A stretch of DNA of 64,000 bases, from assembly GCA_002067975.1 (NCBI GenBank), contig MVRS01000047.1, positions 17,078 through 81,077 of the forward strand, given 5' to 3'. This document shows positions 8,574-16,377 of the stretch, piece after piece. Within the stretch, counting starts at the first letter, position 1, and every line of letters starts with the position of its first letter. The DNA is from Syntrophorhabdus sp. PtaU1.Bin058. GTDB lineage: Bacteria; Desulfobacterota; Syntrophorhabdia; Syntrophorhabdales; Syntrophorhabdaceae. Under the pieces are notes generated by a model. That model did not search any database. It was not told the origin of the DNA and worked only from the letters and a program-made list of their open reading frames with translations. Position numbers and translations under genes: made by a program.

Positions 8574-9212
8574 CTACCCGCCCACCGGTTTCCTGACAGG
8601 AAGCTTCCCGGGTGGCGGAGAAGCCCCTGCGGTCTGCGCCGCTTCTTTCGGCAACTTCAACTCTCCAACGATTTCATAGACGACAAGCTGTTTTTCATTC
8701 TTTTTCTCGAACCCTGTAATGGCCGTCTTCTTCATGGCGAGATTTTGTATGCTGAAAAAAGGGAACATCATTGCCTGTAATCTACCGATATTATTGATAA
8801 ATATTGAGTAATCACCAACCAACCCCTTTATCGTTACCGGCAGGCTCACTTCTCCTTCTTTCGTTACAAACCCGGATACGCCTATTTCGGCATTCGGCAT
8901 GATACTCTTCAGGGTATCGAGGCTCACCAGCAAAGATTTCTCCGGTGTATCAACGAAGTAATGTGATGGGATAACGCTCCCCGATGCGGCAATTGTCTTT
9001 TTCATATCGGTGGTAAAATTACTTATCCTGATAAGACTGCTTCTCAGTTTGGCAAGACTATTCAATGTCTCGTCCAGCGATCTCGAGTACTCGCGTGCAA
9101 TAAGGCAGAGAAGCAGGATAATAATGAAAGCAGAGGCCGCGTATAGATAGTAGGCAAACAACCTCTTTAATTTGTTATCCGTTACCGGTATTCTTTTTAT
9201 TGGGTTTTCCAT
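8574..9212 (-). CDS. Pilus alignment protein, PilO/MshJ-like
   Basis: Bitopic inner-membrane protein with a short cytoplasmic N-terminus, a membrane helix (about 20-43), a helical linker and a ferredoxin-like periplasmic domain (about 95-195), ending in a Pro-rich tail (ASPPPGKLPVRKPVGG). PilO-type proteins pair with PilN to link the cytoplasmic PilM ring to the secretin. It overlaps the upstream PilM-PilN fusion by 16 bp, and the next gene follows after 2 bp. Identification rests on topology, length and position. Confidence 0.75.
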   Translation of the reverse strand: MENPIKRIPVTDNKLKRLFAYYLYAASAFIIILLLCLIAREYSRSLDETLNSLAKLRSSLIRISNFTTDMKKTIAASGSVIPSHYFVDTPEKSLLVSLDTLKSIMPNAEIGVSGFVTKEGEVSLPVTIKGLVGDYSIFINNIGRLQAMMFPFFSIQNLAMKKTAITGFEKKNEKQLVVYEIVGELKLPKEAAQTAGASPPPGKLPVRKPVGG

Positions 9213-10555
9213 TTCAGCTCTATTTTAAAATTCTGCATTTTGAGATCAAGTGATTGTGATGCGATCTCGAATTCTTTTATCTTTTTGAGCCCGTCGAGGA
9301 CATTCTGATAATTCGATTGGAGGTCCGCATAGGTCTGTGCCTTTACATGGCCTTCTATGGATATCAGGCAGGCCTCCCTGCTGTTGCTGACAGTGATGGC
9401 CCCGATGTTCACCCCTTGCATATTAAGGGTCTTCAACGCAATAAGCACCTTCTGCATATCGGGAGATGTATTAATCCGGTTCATAAAGGTAATGGGCACC
9501 ATCAATTTCTGCAGCTCATTCGAGGTACTCGTGAAATCACCGATAATCGGCTGTCTCTCTCCTATACCCTCCCGTAAAAAATTGATCTCCTTTAACGTCA
9601 GCGATACATCAAAGAGCTTCAAACCGATATAGCCTACACCCATCAGGGAAAAGACAAGGAAAACAATCACGGCATAGGCAAGGATCTTCCGCTGAGTAAA
9701 GATGCCGCGATAACCTTCGGGCAGCATATCGCAGGAAGAAAGGGTCTTTTCGTACAGGGCGGCCGCTACGGGCGTGATATATTCCTCTATCGTCTCCTTG
9801 AAGGCGGTTATATCCGATGGGTACTTCATGGTCGCTGCAGGGACAATGGGGTTTACCGCAGACCCCTGGACGTCCGGTTTGTCCCGAAAGACAACACGGA
9901 CCGGATTCACGCGAAGCGTCTGCCGGCAATGGGCGATCGTCATGTTGATGCTCTCGATGTCGGCGGTATTCAAACCCTTCTGATCCGACTGGGCAACCCT
10001 CACGAAAAGGAGCTTTTTATCCTTCACCAGGAACATCGTCTTGTGTGTCATCAGATCAATGACGCCAAGCAGCGGCTGGTCGGGTTCCACGCCATCGGCT
10101 TCTATTATGTTTGAGAGTACGAGAACATCCGGATAGAGGTGCGTAATGATCTTGTCGTGTTTACTAAACCGTGAGAGCAGATTATTTATGTCGTCATTGT
10201 TGACTACAAAGAAAAATATATCCTTTAGCCATTTCCCCTCGCGCTGTGTCTGCCTGAGGGTGATGTAAAAGAAAGAGGTATCCTTCCAGTCGGTAATCCT
10301 TTTCCTGATCTCGATGCCTACAAGAGAACGGAGGTATTTCTCCTTCGCCGGCGGGAGCGATATGATGTCCTGGTACATCTCGTAGAAATCATTAATTACA
10401 ACAAATTCGTTGTCTGTCGTGGTCGCCAGGTAATGGTCGAATTCTTCATTGGAAAAACTAAATGACTTATCTACGGAAAGATTGCCATGCCTGACGTTTG
10501 CATGGATGACTTTTATGATCTCATTCTCGAAGCTTACTATTACCTGTCCACTCAA
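9197..10555 (-). CDS. PilM-PilN-like fusion protein (MshI type)
   Basis: A single 452-residue protein combining a cytoplasmic actin-like PilM-type part (about 1-285), one membrane helix (about 291-313) and a periplasmic PilN-type domain (about 340-452). The actin-like motifs are degenerate compared with canonical PilM. MshI of the MSHA system has a related arrangement. The start is TTG at 10555, supported by a GAGGAG ribosome-binding site 6 nt upstream. It is the first gene of the MSHA-like operon and has a sigma-70 promoter at 10630-10658. The second pilus locus also has a PilM-PilN fusion (26756-28381), which keeps clearer ATP-binding motifs. Confidence 0.78.
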   Translation of the reverse strand: MSGQVIVSFENEIIKVIHANVRHGNLSVDKSFSFSNEEFDHYLATTTDNEFVVINDFYEMYQDIISLPPAKEKYLRSLVGIEIRKRITDWKDTSFFYITLRQTQREGKWLKDIFFFVVNNDDINNLLSRFSKHDKIITHLYPDVLVLSNIIEADGVEPDQPLLGVIDLMTHKTMFLVKDKKLLFVRVAQSDQKGLNTADIESINMTIAHCRQTLRVNPVRVVFRDKPDVQGSAVNPIVPAATMKYPSDITAFKETIEEYITPVAAALYEKTLSSCDMLPEGYRGIFTQRKILAYAVIVFLVFSLMGVGYIGLKLFDVSLTLKEINFLREGIGERQPIIGDFTSTSNELQKLMVPITFMNRINTSPDMQKVLIALKTLNMQGVNIGAITVSNSREACLISIEGHVKAQTYADLQSNYQNVLDGLKKIKEFEIASQSLDLKMQNFKIELKWKTQ

Positions 10556-10629
10556 TAAAGCTCCTCAATGTTAGTATGCTCCTTTAAGGATACATCTGAA
10601 CTTCCTTAAAACGCTGGCGATTTTAATCA

Positions 10630-10658
10630 TTTATACCCTTAAGTATATGAAGTGTCAA
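10630..10658 (-). promoter_or_regulatory. Sigma-70 promoter of the MSHA-like operon
   Basis: On the - strand TTGACA (10658-10653) is followed by a 17-bp spacer and TATAAA (10635-10630). It lies 75 bp upstream of the TTG start at 10555 and is the only near-consensus promoter in this gap. Confidence 0.75.
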
Positions 10659-10681
10659 GTGAAATTAGCTCAAGGCGAAAA

Positions 10682-10749
10682 ACCAGTTAGGCGTTAGGCG
10701 GAAGGCGTAAATGGTTTAACCCCTTACGATTTACGATTCACGTTTCACG
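10682..10749. repeat. Heptad inverted repeat, family A
   Basis: Left heptads AGTTAGG, CGTTAGG, CGGAAGG, CGTAAAT; centre GGTTTAACC; right heptads CCTTACG, ATTTACG, ATTCACG, TTTCACG. The last units contain the stop codon of the methyltransferase gene, so the repeat directly abuts coding sequence. Confidence 0.8.
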
Positions 10750-11374
10750 TTGTCTTTGTTGCCGTTGCCCATATATTCATCCCTATCTCGAAATACCCTG
10801 TCCTGATGTTTTCCGTGGTGAAGCCACCTTGCTGCAAGACGGAAGCGATCTTCCCCCGAGAGTACCTGTCCTTGTGTTCTTCAATCTCGGCAGGACTGAC
10901 GAGCATCAACCTGGCCATGAACCGCAGAAGCCTGTCGGTCCACCATGCCGGAGTGGTCAGTATATACATACCGCCCGGCTTTAATATGCGGCGGATCTCT
11001 TTCACAACCGCAGGAAGATGTCCGGGCAGGATATGCTCGAATACCGCAAGCATTGTTACAGCGTCGAAATAATCATCTTCAAAGGGGATCTTTTCTGCCC
11101 TTTCAATATCAAAGCCTGCAAGGACTATACTGTCGGCGGAGGCGACGGTTTTCTCATCGCTCCGGGTCACCTTATCAAGACCATATCTTTCATGAAACGA
11201 GGTATTCATGAGAAAATACGGCGTCGTTCCGCAGCCGATGTCAAGTATCCTCCCGGTGCGAAGCCGTGGAGGAATCAGTCTGTTTGCCATACCGGCGCGT
11301 TTCTTTGCGAGGAAGGTCTCCAGGAGACCGTAGCCTCGGGTCACATTTGGCTCATTGCCCATAGCGAATCGCAT
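10745..11374 (-). CDS. Class I SAM-dependent methyltransferase
   Basis: Cytoplasmic methyltransferase with motif I RILDIGCGTTPYF, an acidic motif near DYFDAVTMLAVFEH and the post-motif KEIRRILKPGGMYILTTP. The frame is open to 11413, but the first 13 codons of that version are made of ATATACG heptad repeat. Real starts are therefore the ATG at 11374 (MRFAMGNEP) or at 11362 (MGNEPNVTRG). The substrate is unknown. Next to a YfhO-family membrane protein, a role in cell-surface polysaccharide or lipid modification is plausible but unproven. Confidence 0.85.
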   Translation of the reverse strand: MRFAMGNEPNVTRGYGLLETFLAKKRAGMANRLIPPRLRTGRILDIGCGTTPYFLMNTSFHERYGLDKVTRSDEKTVASADSIVLAGFDIERAEKIPFEDDYFDAVTMLAVFEHILPGHLPAVVKEIRRILKPGGMYILTTPAWWTDRLLRFMARLMLVSPAEIEEHKDRYSRGKIASVLQQGGFTTENIRTGYFEIGMNIWATATKTT

Positions 11375-11404
11375 ATAGTATATCGTATATCGTAGTTCGT
11401 ATAA
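11372..11404. repeat. Heptad repeat, family C (ATATCGT)
   Basis: Units of the type TATATCG: CATATAG, TATATCG, TATATCG, TAGTTCG. It is the same family as 14808-14838 and 43292-43314 and covers the apparent 5' end of the methyltransferase gene. Confidence 0.6.
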
Positions 11405-11422
11405 GGTTTTCAACCTTTGATA

Positions 11423-11480
11423 TTTTACATTTCACTTTTCACGCTCCTGTTTGCTCTCACTCTCTGCCCTCTGCTGCCTT
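11423..11480. repeat. Heptad runs TTTCACN and NCTCTCN
   Basis: Consecutive units TTTTACA (11423), TTTCACT (11430), TTTCACG (11437), then GCTCTCA (11453), CTCTCTG (11460), CCCTCTG (11467), CTGCCTT (11474). The second run overlaps the last codons of the YfhO-family gene. Confidence 0.5.
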
Positions 11481-13751
11481 ATCCCTCCTCCACAACCATA
11501 TGCACAGAAGTATCCCGATGATGGTCAGCGCGAGCCCGATGTAGAAGGACATGGGCACGTATTTGAATACTACGATATGGTTCCCTTTCGGTGCCTCTAT
11601 GGCCCGGAATGCAAGGTCCGCCCTGTATATCTTCGTCTCCTTCCCGTCCACGTAGGCCCGCCAGCCTGGATAGTAGGTATCGCTCACGTAAAGGAAGGCA
11701 TCACCGTCCGCTTCGTATTGCAGGCTGAATCGATTCGCTTTATAGGAAAGAAGCCGCACCTTTCCCTGCAAATCCTTATTCTCATGCGTATATTCTTTGT
11801 CCCCGATGAGAATCAATTCTCTTCCCGGATCAAAGGTATTGGATCGCAATCTCTCAATAACCGTCTTGTCGTCTTTGACGAAACTCGCCTTTGGAAAGAG
11901 CAGGAATCTTCCGGGGCACCGGGTATACTCATAGAGATATGCGGTTTTGTCTCCGATATCTATGCTTTTCACCAGCTTAAAATCATTATCGTCGACTTTA
12001 TAAGAGGTAATAATGTAGCGCACGCCGCTCATATCAAAAAACCTCTCGGCATCCGAGATCGAAGGGACACCATTCATTATTGACAAAAAGGTCTCGTGAT
12101 GGTCTACCTTCATGACCTCTACCCCTTCGACAGAATATAGATTAAATAAAGGGGCGTAATGAGGCAAGGTAACGTACATATCAATCATATCAATCGGTGA
12201 TAAAAAAAATTCATTATTTGTTCTTCGCGTGGATAAATATCTCTCTGTTTCTAAATTTTTTGATAGTTCTCCTGCAAAGCCCTTATTTTTATTATACCAA
12301 TCCCATGGTACCACGTGATAAAAACCATAATTCGCAAGAAACAGATCCATGGTCAATATGCCTGCGATTACGTACATAGCGATCTTATTAAACCGTGTCC
12401 TCAGAGAGACAAGGAGCATGACGCAGAACAAAAAGGTAAAAAGGAGAAACCGCTTCAGATTGTGAAGGTTAAACTTGATATCGTTGTATTCCTCCGGTTT
12501 AAATCCATGTACGCCAAGAAACCTCTGCGCGTCCGCGTCGAAGAGACAGAGATAGCCCCAGAGAACGGCAAATAGAAATCCGGCATAGAATGCACTATAT
12601 ATAATAATTTTTGTTCTGCTGTCTTTTTGTTCCACACCGGTTCTTAACCTGTCAAGGCCAAGGCCGGCAGTGAGCGATATAACAAAAAAGAAAAGAAACA
12701 GGAATTTTACCGGATATCGTATACTGTTGAAGGGGGGAATATGGTAAAGGACTGAATAGAGCGGCGTGTATTTCCCCATTGCAAGCAAAAAGGATACAAC
12801 GATAAGAAGAGATAAAAACAAGCGCTTTCTGTCTTTGCTGAGGAAAAAAAAGGTAGAGAGGATAAAGGGAGCCATTCCTATATACATTGTTTTTAGCCAT
12901 GACTGATTGGCCCAGTACTTCTCCACCGTTCTGAAGTATCCGAACACATCGGGAAGAAAGAGCTGCAAAAAATCCTTCCAGGCAAAGGACCAGAGGGTTG
13001 CCTCTTTATACCCTAAGCCGGCATGTCTTATACTCCATGCTTTCAGTTCATAAAAGGGTAAAAGCTGTACGGCGGAGAGAAGAAAAAAGGTTACGGCCAC
13101 AAGCATTATTGCCTTAAAGTTGAATGACACATTCACCTTTTCGGTACCAACTGCTGAAGGGAATATTGCTGTGATCCCGAGGACAAAAAAGGTTATTATC
13201 ACGATCTCCGGAGCACCCGCAAAGAACTCCATTGTCACAAAAATACCTGTCAATACAATATGCCTTGACCTCCCGCCTTCCAAATACTTTAAAAAATACA
13301 TCACAACAAGGGGGAACCACGGAACAGCCAAAAGATGTGTGAGGGAAGCGTGGACTGAAAATAAATATCCTGATAGCATGAATGTTACCCCACCGATGAA
13401 CGAAGCGAGAGAGGATGCCTTTAAATACCTCAAGAAACAATATACTGTGAATCCGGAAAACACAAAATGGAGGATGATTATCCAGTTCCATACTATATTG
13501 AAAGGCAGAAATAAATAGAATATGTTCGGCGGGTAAAGGATTCCCGGCTGAAGTGTGGCAAGGAGGGGAATACCTGAGGAGTTGTATGGATTCCACAAAG
13601 GCATCTGGAAAGACTTAACAAGGGTTACCCAGAGATAACGGGGTGGAATAAAAAAAGCAGAAAGATCTCTTTCTGCAAAAATATACGAAGATGAAAGTAC
13701 TTTATGAAAATAAAAAAAGATCAGAAAAAAAAATATCGGAATTGCAATCAT
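11457..13751 (-). CDS. YfhO-family polytopic membrane protein
   Basis: A 764-residue protein with about a dozen membrane helices in the first two thirds (for example around 1-20, 85-135, 160-215, 285-360, 380-400, 430-470). A soluble extracytoplasmic domain follows at about 480-735, and a final helix (about 738-758) precedes a basic tail. The N-terminal FAERDLSAFF and the motif WNPYNSSGIPLLATLQPGILYPP are typical of YfhO (GT-C-like) proteins, which are implicated in glycosylating lipoteichoic acid or other surface polymers in other bacteria. No ribosome-binding site stands close to the ATG at 13751; a GGAGG lies 30 nt upstream, and the frame stays open for about 22 more codons without a standard start. 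So the N-terminus is uncertain. Confidence 0.85.
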   Translation of the reverse strand: MIAIPIFFFLIFFYFHKVLSSSYIFAERDLSAFFIPPRYLWVTLVKSFQMPLWNPYNSSGIPLLATLQPGILYPPNIFYLFLPFNIVWNWIIILHFVFSGFTVYCFLRYLKASSLASFIGGVTFMLSGYLFSVHASLTHLLAVPWFPLVVMYFLKYLEGGRSRHIVLTGIFVTMEFFAGAPEIVIITFFVLGITAIFPSAVGTEKVNVSFNFKAIMLVAVTFFLLSAVQLLPFYELKAWSIRHAGLGYKEATLWSFAWKDFLQLFLPDVFGYFRTVEKYWANQSWLKTMYIGMAPFILSTFFFLSKDRKRLFLSLLIVVSFLLAMGKYTPLYSVLYHIPPFNSIRYPVKFLFLFFFVISLTAGLGLDRLRTGVEQKDSRTKIIIYSAFYAGFLFAVLWGYLCLFDADAQRFLGVHGFKPEEYNDIKFNLHNLKRFLLFTFLFCVMLLVSLRTRFNKIAMYVIAGILTMDLFLANYGFYHVVPWDWYNKNKGFAGELSKNLETERYLSTRRTNNEFFLSPIDMIDMYVTLPHYAPLFNLYSVEGVEVMKVDHHETFLSIMNGVPSISDAERFFDMSGVRYIITSYKVDDNDFKLVKSIDIGDKTAYLYEYTRCPGRFLLFPKASFVKDDKTVIERLRSNTFDPGRELILIGDKEYTHENKDLQGKVRLLSYKANRFSLQYEADGDAFLYVSDTYYPGWRAYVDGKETKIYRADLAFRAIEAPKGNHIVVFKYVPMSFYIGLALTIIGILLCIWLWRRDKAAEGRE

Positions 13752-14054
13752 TGTTAAGAAGAAAAGACCCTTACAGGCCCCCTCCTTTCTTATCCAATCA
13801 GTAACGTATTTATCTTGTTACCGCGTTGCGCAATCAGGAGCGAGGATACGGCTTACTGTCCAACGTTTAACAACTGCGGTATTCACAGACGTACGTGTTT
13901 GTGGTACGGAGAAAGTATAAATTACTGCACCAGCGATGCTAACTGCCGGAAACATTTACAGCAAACCTTGTATATTCGCTGCCGCAGTAATTTCAGCTAT
14001 ATAACACTCATATGTTGTGCAGGATCCCACTCCTCAAAGAGTAAAACGGAGCAC
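13752..14054. other. 303-bp gap downstream of the pilin gene, no recognised gene
   Basis: No convincing coding region is visible on either strand. The gap contains a long imperfect hairpin (see 13919-13993) and short palindromes (an ACGTACGT near 13890, TTGCGCAA near 13825). An open frame on + crossing into the pilin gene is Cys-rich and is best explained as an antisense shadow. Confidence 0.5.
13919..13993. other. Long imperfect hairpin downstream of the major pilin gene
   Basis: The 18-nt arms 13919-13936 and 13976-13993 are inverse complements at 16 of 18 positions, with a 39-nt loop that itself has TGCT/AGCA ends. No T tract follows on the - strand, so it is not a classical terminator. 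It may stabilise the pilin mRNA 3' end or belong to a small RNA (inference). Confidence 0.5.
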
Positions 14055-14468
14055 CTACCAGTTGGTACATACAGGGTCCGTTGCGGGGGAAGAACCCGTA
14101 CATGCGATTTGCCCCGGGCTCGACGGAAGGGACACCCCGCTCAAACCAAAGGTATATTGACGGTTTTGAATTGTAATAGTATAACTGGGTTCAGCGAGTA
14201 CACCAGGAGAAATACCTTGCAGTTGAGTGTTGGTTACAATATCGCTCATTGTATATGCAGTGGAATCATTTTTTAAGTTCTTATTGGCGAAGAGTATACT
14301 GATAGACCCGCGAAGCGCTGACAGCACACCTTTTGCCGTTGCGTCGGCAGCTTGCTGTTGTATCTCCTGATATTTCGGAATTGCCACCGCTGCAAGAATG
14401 CCGATGATGATGATGACGATGATAAGCTCGATGAGGGTAAAACCCCTCTGGTTCCTTAATGCCTTCAT
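14055..14468 (-). CDS. Major type IVa pilin (PilA-like)
   Basis: Prepilin of 137 residues with leader MKALRNQRG, cleavage before Phe10, mature N-terminus FTLIELIIVIIII with the conserved Glu5, and the usual hydrophobic alpha-1 helix continuing to AIPKYQEIQQQAAD. Two cysteines near the C-terminus (IACTG and PVCTNW) would form the D-region disulphide. An AGGAGG ribosome-binding site lies 7 nt before the ATG. A sigma-54 promoter at 14530-14545 gives a leader of about 50 nt. The gene ends the locus that encodes its own assembly machine and PilS/PilR-like regulators. Confidence 0.95.
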   Translation of the reverse strand: MKALRNQRGFTLIELIIVIIIIGILAAVAIPKYQEIQQQAADATAKGVLSALRGSISILFANKNLKNDSTAYTMSDIVTNTQLQGISPGVLAEPSYTITIQNRQYTFGLSGVSLPSSPGQIACTGSSPATDPVCTNW

Positions 14469-14529
14469 ATCAATCCTCCTGGTAGTGCATTATACAATAA
14501 GTAATAAACATAATATGTTATAAAATATA

Positions 14530-14545
14530 TGCAATTATGATGCCA
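14530..14545 (-). promoter_or_regulatory. Sigma-54 promoter of the pilin gene
   Basis: The - strand sequence TGGCATCATAATTGCA matches the -24/-12 consensus TGGCAC-N5-TTGCW with one change. GG and GC are separated by exactly 10 nt. The predicted start of transcription (about 14519) lies 50 nt before the pilin ATG. PilA genes of Pseudomonas and Myxococcus use sigma-54 promoters activated by PilR. Confidence 0.85.
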
Positions 14546-14705
14546 ATATAGCTGAGAACGGAAAGATGAGAGCAGGGAGCGGATAAAAACACAACATATA
14601 GCAGGGATACGTTTACCGACAGGCATATATAGTATAAATATGTGTGTATTCATTTAAAATCATTGCATTTTTTTGTATACCCAAGGGACCGGGGCGCTAA
14701 AAAAG

Positions 14706-14740
14706 CTACAATTTTTGTAGCTAAACTACCTAAATTGTAG
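14706..14740. promoter_or_regulatory. Two 15-bp dyads CTAC-N7-GTAG, probable PilR-like enhancer sites
   Basis: CTACAATTTTTGTAG (14706-14720) and CTACCTAAATTGTAG (14726-14740) are both CTAC-N7-GTAG dyads. Their centres are 20 bp apart (about two helical turns). They lie about 170-190 bp upstream of the sigma-54 promoter, a normal distance for NtrC-family activator sites. The first dyad extends to an 8-bp arm (AGCTACAA). Confidence 0.7.
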
Positions 14741-14746
14741 TCAATA

Positions 14747-14793
14747 CCCGTAAACAGTAAGGGGTTAAAGCTCCTCACGTCTGACGCCGAACG
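14747..14793. repeat. Heptad inverted repeat, family A
   Basis: CGTAAACAGTAAGGGGTTAAAG is followed by CTCCTCACG, TCTGACG, CCGAACG. It lies between the regulator gene and the enhancer dyads. Confidence 0.7.
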
Positions 14794-14807
14794 TTTTCTT
14801 TAGAACT

Positions 14808-14838
14808 TCGATATACGATATACAAATACGATATACGG
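14808..14838. repeat. Heptad repeat, family C (CGATATA)
   Basis: Units CGATATA, CGATATA, CAAATA (one base short), CGATATA, CGG run up to the stop codon region of the sigma-54 regulator gene. Confidence 0.65.
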
Positions 14839-14843
14839 TCATT

Positions 14844-16199
14844 TTATATATTGGTATCTATCTCGTACTTCTTCACCCTGTACCACATGCTCCGCTCTGA
14901 GATGCCAAGGAGCTTTGCCGCCTGCGCCTGTGAGCCCTGGGATTTTTTAAGGGCCTCTGTGATCATATTCTTCTCGAGCTCCGAGATCGCTTCGTCCAGC
15001 GTTTTATCCGAATAGGTCTGACTCGCCAGTGGGAACCCGCCTTTCAGGTAAAGAGGCAGATCGTCAATAGTAATTGTGTCACCGTCACACATCACAGCGG
15101 CCCTTCTGATAACACTTATCAACTCCCTTACATTTCCGGGCCAGTCATATTGAACCATTAGCTCATGCGCGTCTTCGGCGATATTGATGATCCTGCCGGA
15201 TTCCTTTTCAAATTCCAACAGAATATATTCGATGATGGCATCGATGTCCTCTTTCCTTTCGCGTAATGGCGGAACGTGTATTTGCATCTGTGACAGGCGG
15301 AAGTAGAGGTCTTCCCTGAATTTGCCGTTTTTTGCCTCATTTTCGAGGATACGATTTGTTGTCGATATGACCCTAACGTCAACTTTATTTGTTTTTGTTG
15401 AACCAAGGTGTTCGATCTCTTTTTTTTCTACTGCCCGTAATAACTTTGCCTGGAGGTATGGGGTCATCTCTCCTATTTCGTCGAGCACGATTGTTCCGTT
15501 GTCCGCGGCCTCAAACTTACCCTGTTTCTGCTGGTGTGCACCGGTAAAGGCACCTTTCTCATGTCCGAACAGTTCGCTCTCAAGGAGGGTATCGGGTATG
15601 GAGGCGCAGTTGACTACAACGAAGTTGCCTTTCCGTTGAGAAAAACTATGAAGGAGTTTCGCGACCTCTTCTTTACCGACCCCGGTCTCCCCTGTAATGA
15701 GAACGGTCAGTTCTGTAGCTGCAATCTTTTCAATATCCTTAAAGATGTCTCTCATCTGACGGGACCTTCCCACAACACCATGAACCATATCGTTCGCAAG
15801 CTCCTTTTCTCTCAGGAGCTCCATTTCTTTTTTTAATTTCCTGGTGCCGAGGATCCTCTTGACAATTATCTTCAGTTCGTCAAGCAGGATAGGCTTCACA
15901 AAAAAATCCGTCGCGCCCCGTTTGATTGCATCAAGGGCATTCTTTTTTGTCCCATAGGCCGTAATGATGAGGATCGGCACGTTTACGTTCTTCTTGAGAT
16001 CGGACGTGGCAGCCAAGCCGTCCATGCCCGGCAGGCTGATGTCCATTATGACAAGGTCTGTTTCATCGTTGATTGCGCTTACAGCATCCTCGTATGCGAC
16101 AAAAGACAGGACAGAGTAGCCTTCATTCTTCAAGGCCTCTTCGAGAAAGAACCGCACGCCAGGGTCGTCTTCGATTATCACAATTTGATTAGCATTCAT
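14844..16199 (-). CDS. Sigma-54-dependent response regulator (PilR-like, NtrC family)
   Basis: Full three-domain activator of 451 residues. The receiver domain has phospho-acceptor Asp53 (LVIMDISLPGMD). The AAA+ domain has Walker A GETGVGKE and the sigma-54-contacting GAFTGA loop inside ELFGHEKGAFTGA. A Fis-type helix-turn-helix lies at the C-terminus (about 425-445, AKLLGISERSMWYRVKKY). It is encoded between the PilS-like kinase and the pilin gene, which has a sigma-54 promoter, so PilR is the natural reading. The gene organisation implies that pilin expression responds to the kinase (inference). Confidence 0.93.
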   Translation of the reverse strand: MNANQIVIIEDDPGVRFFLEEALKNEGYSVLSFVAYEDAVSAINDETDLVIMDISLPGMDGLAATSDLKKNVNVPILIITAYGTKKNALDAIKRGATDFFVKPILLDELKIIVKRILGTRKLKKEMELLREKELANDMVHGVVGRSRQMRDIFKDIEKIAATELTVLITGETGVGKEEVAKLLHSFSQRKGNFVVVNCASIPDTLLESELFGHEKGAFTGAHQQKQGKFEAADNGTIVLDEIGEMTPYLQAKLLRAVEKKEIEHLGSTKTNKVDVRVISTTNRILENEAKNGKFREDLYFRLSQMQIHVPPLRERKEDIDAIIEYILLEFEKESGRIINIAEDAHELMVQYDWPGNVRELISVIRRAAVMCDGDTITIDDLPLYLKGGFPLASQTYSDKTLDEAISELEKNMITEALKKSQGSQAQAAKLLGISERSMWYRVKKYEIDTNI

Positions 16200-16377
16200 T
16201 GTTAAACCCGCATTTCATAAATAAGTTACCTGATACTCGATGCCGGATAAAAAAGTTTCAGTGTTCATTGCTTACACTTTAAGGTTTTAGCTTTCGCATC
16301 GACTTGTTTCTTCTACACTGCTTACTCTTTTCTGCTGTTGCCATGATCCGTGAATGAACCACAGACCCTGCATATCC
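16200..16377. other. Gap between kinase and regulator genes with heptad-like remnants
   Basis: The stretch near 16229-16250 (CCTGATA, CTCGATG, CCGGATA) is a short run of GGATNNN-like heptads related to 43256-43285. Nothing else is recognised; no gene is seen. Confidence 0.4.

Noticed and set aside
13861..13993. Integron attC site in the hairpin after the pilin gene
   Set aside because: No integrase and no clear paired RYYYAAC/GTTRRRY core sites in the right places.
13815..14276. Cys-rich 153-codon frame on + overlapping the pilin gene
   Set aside because: Antisense to a certain pilin gene and rich in odd residues; no start signal.
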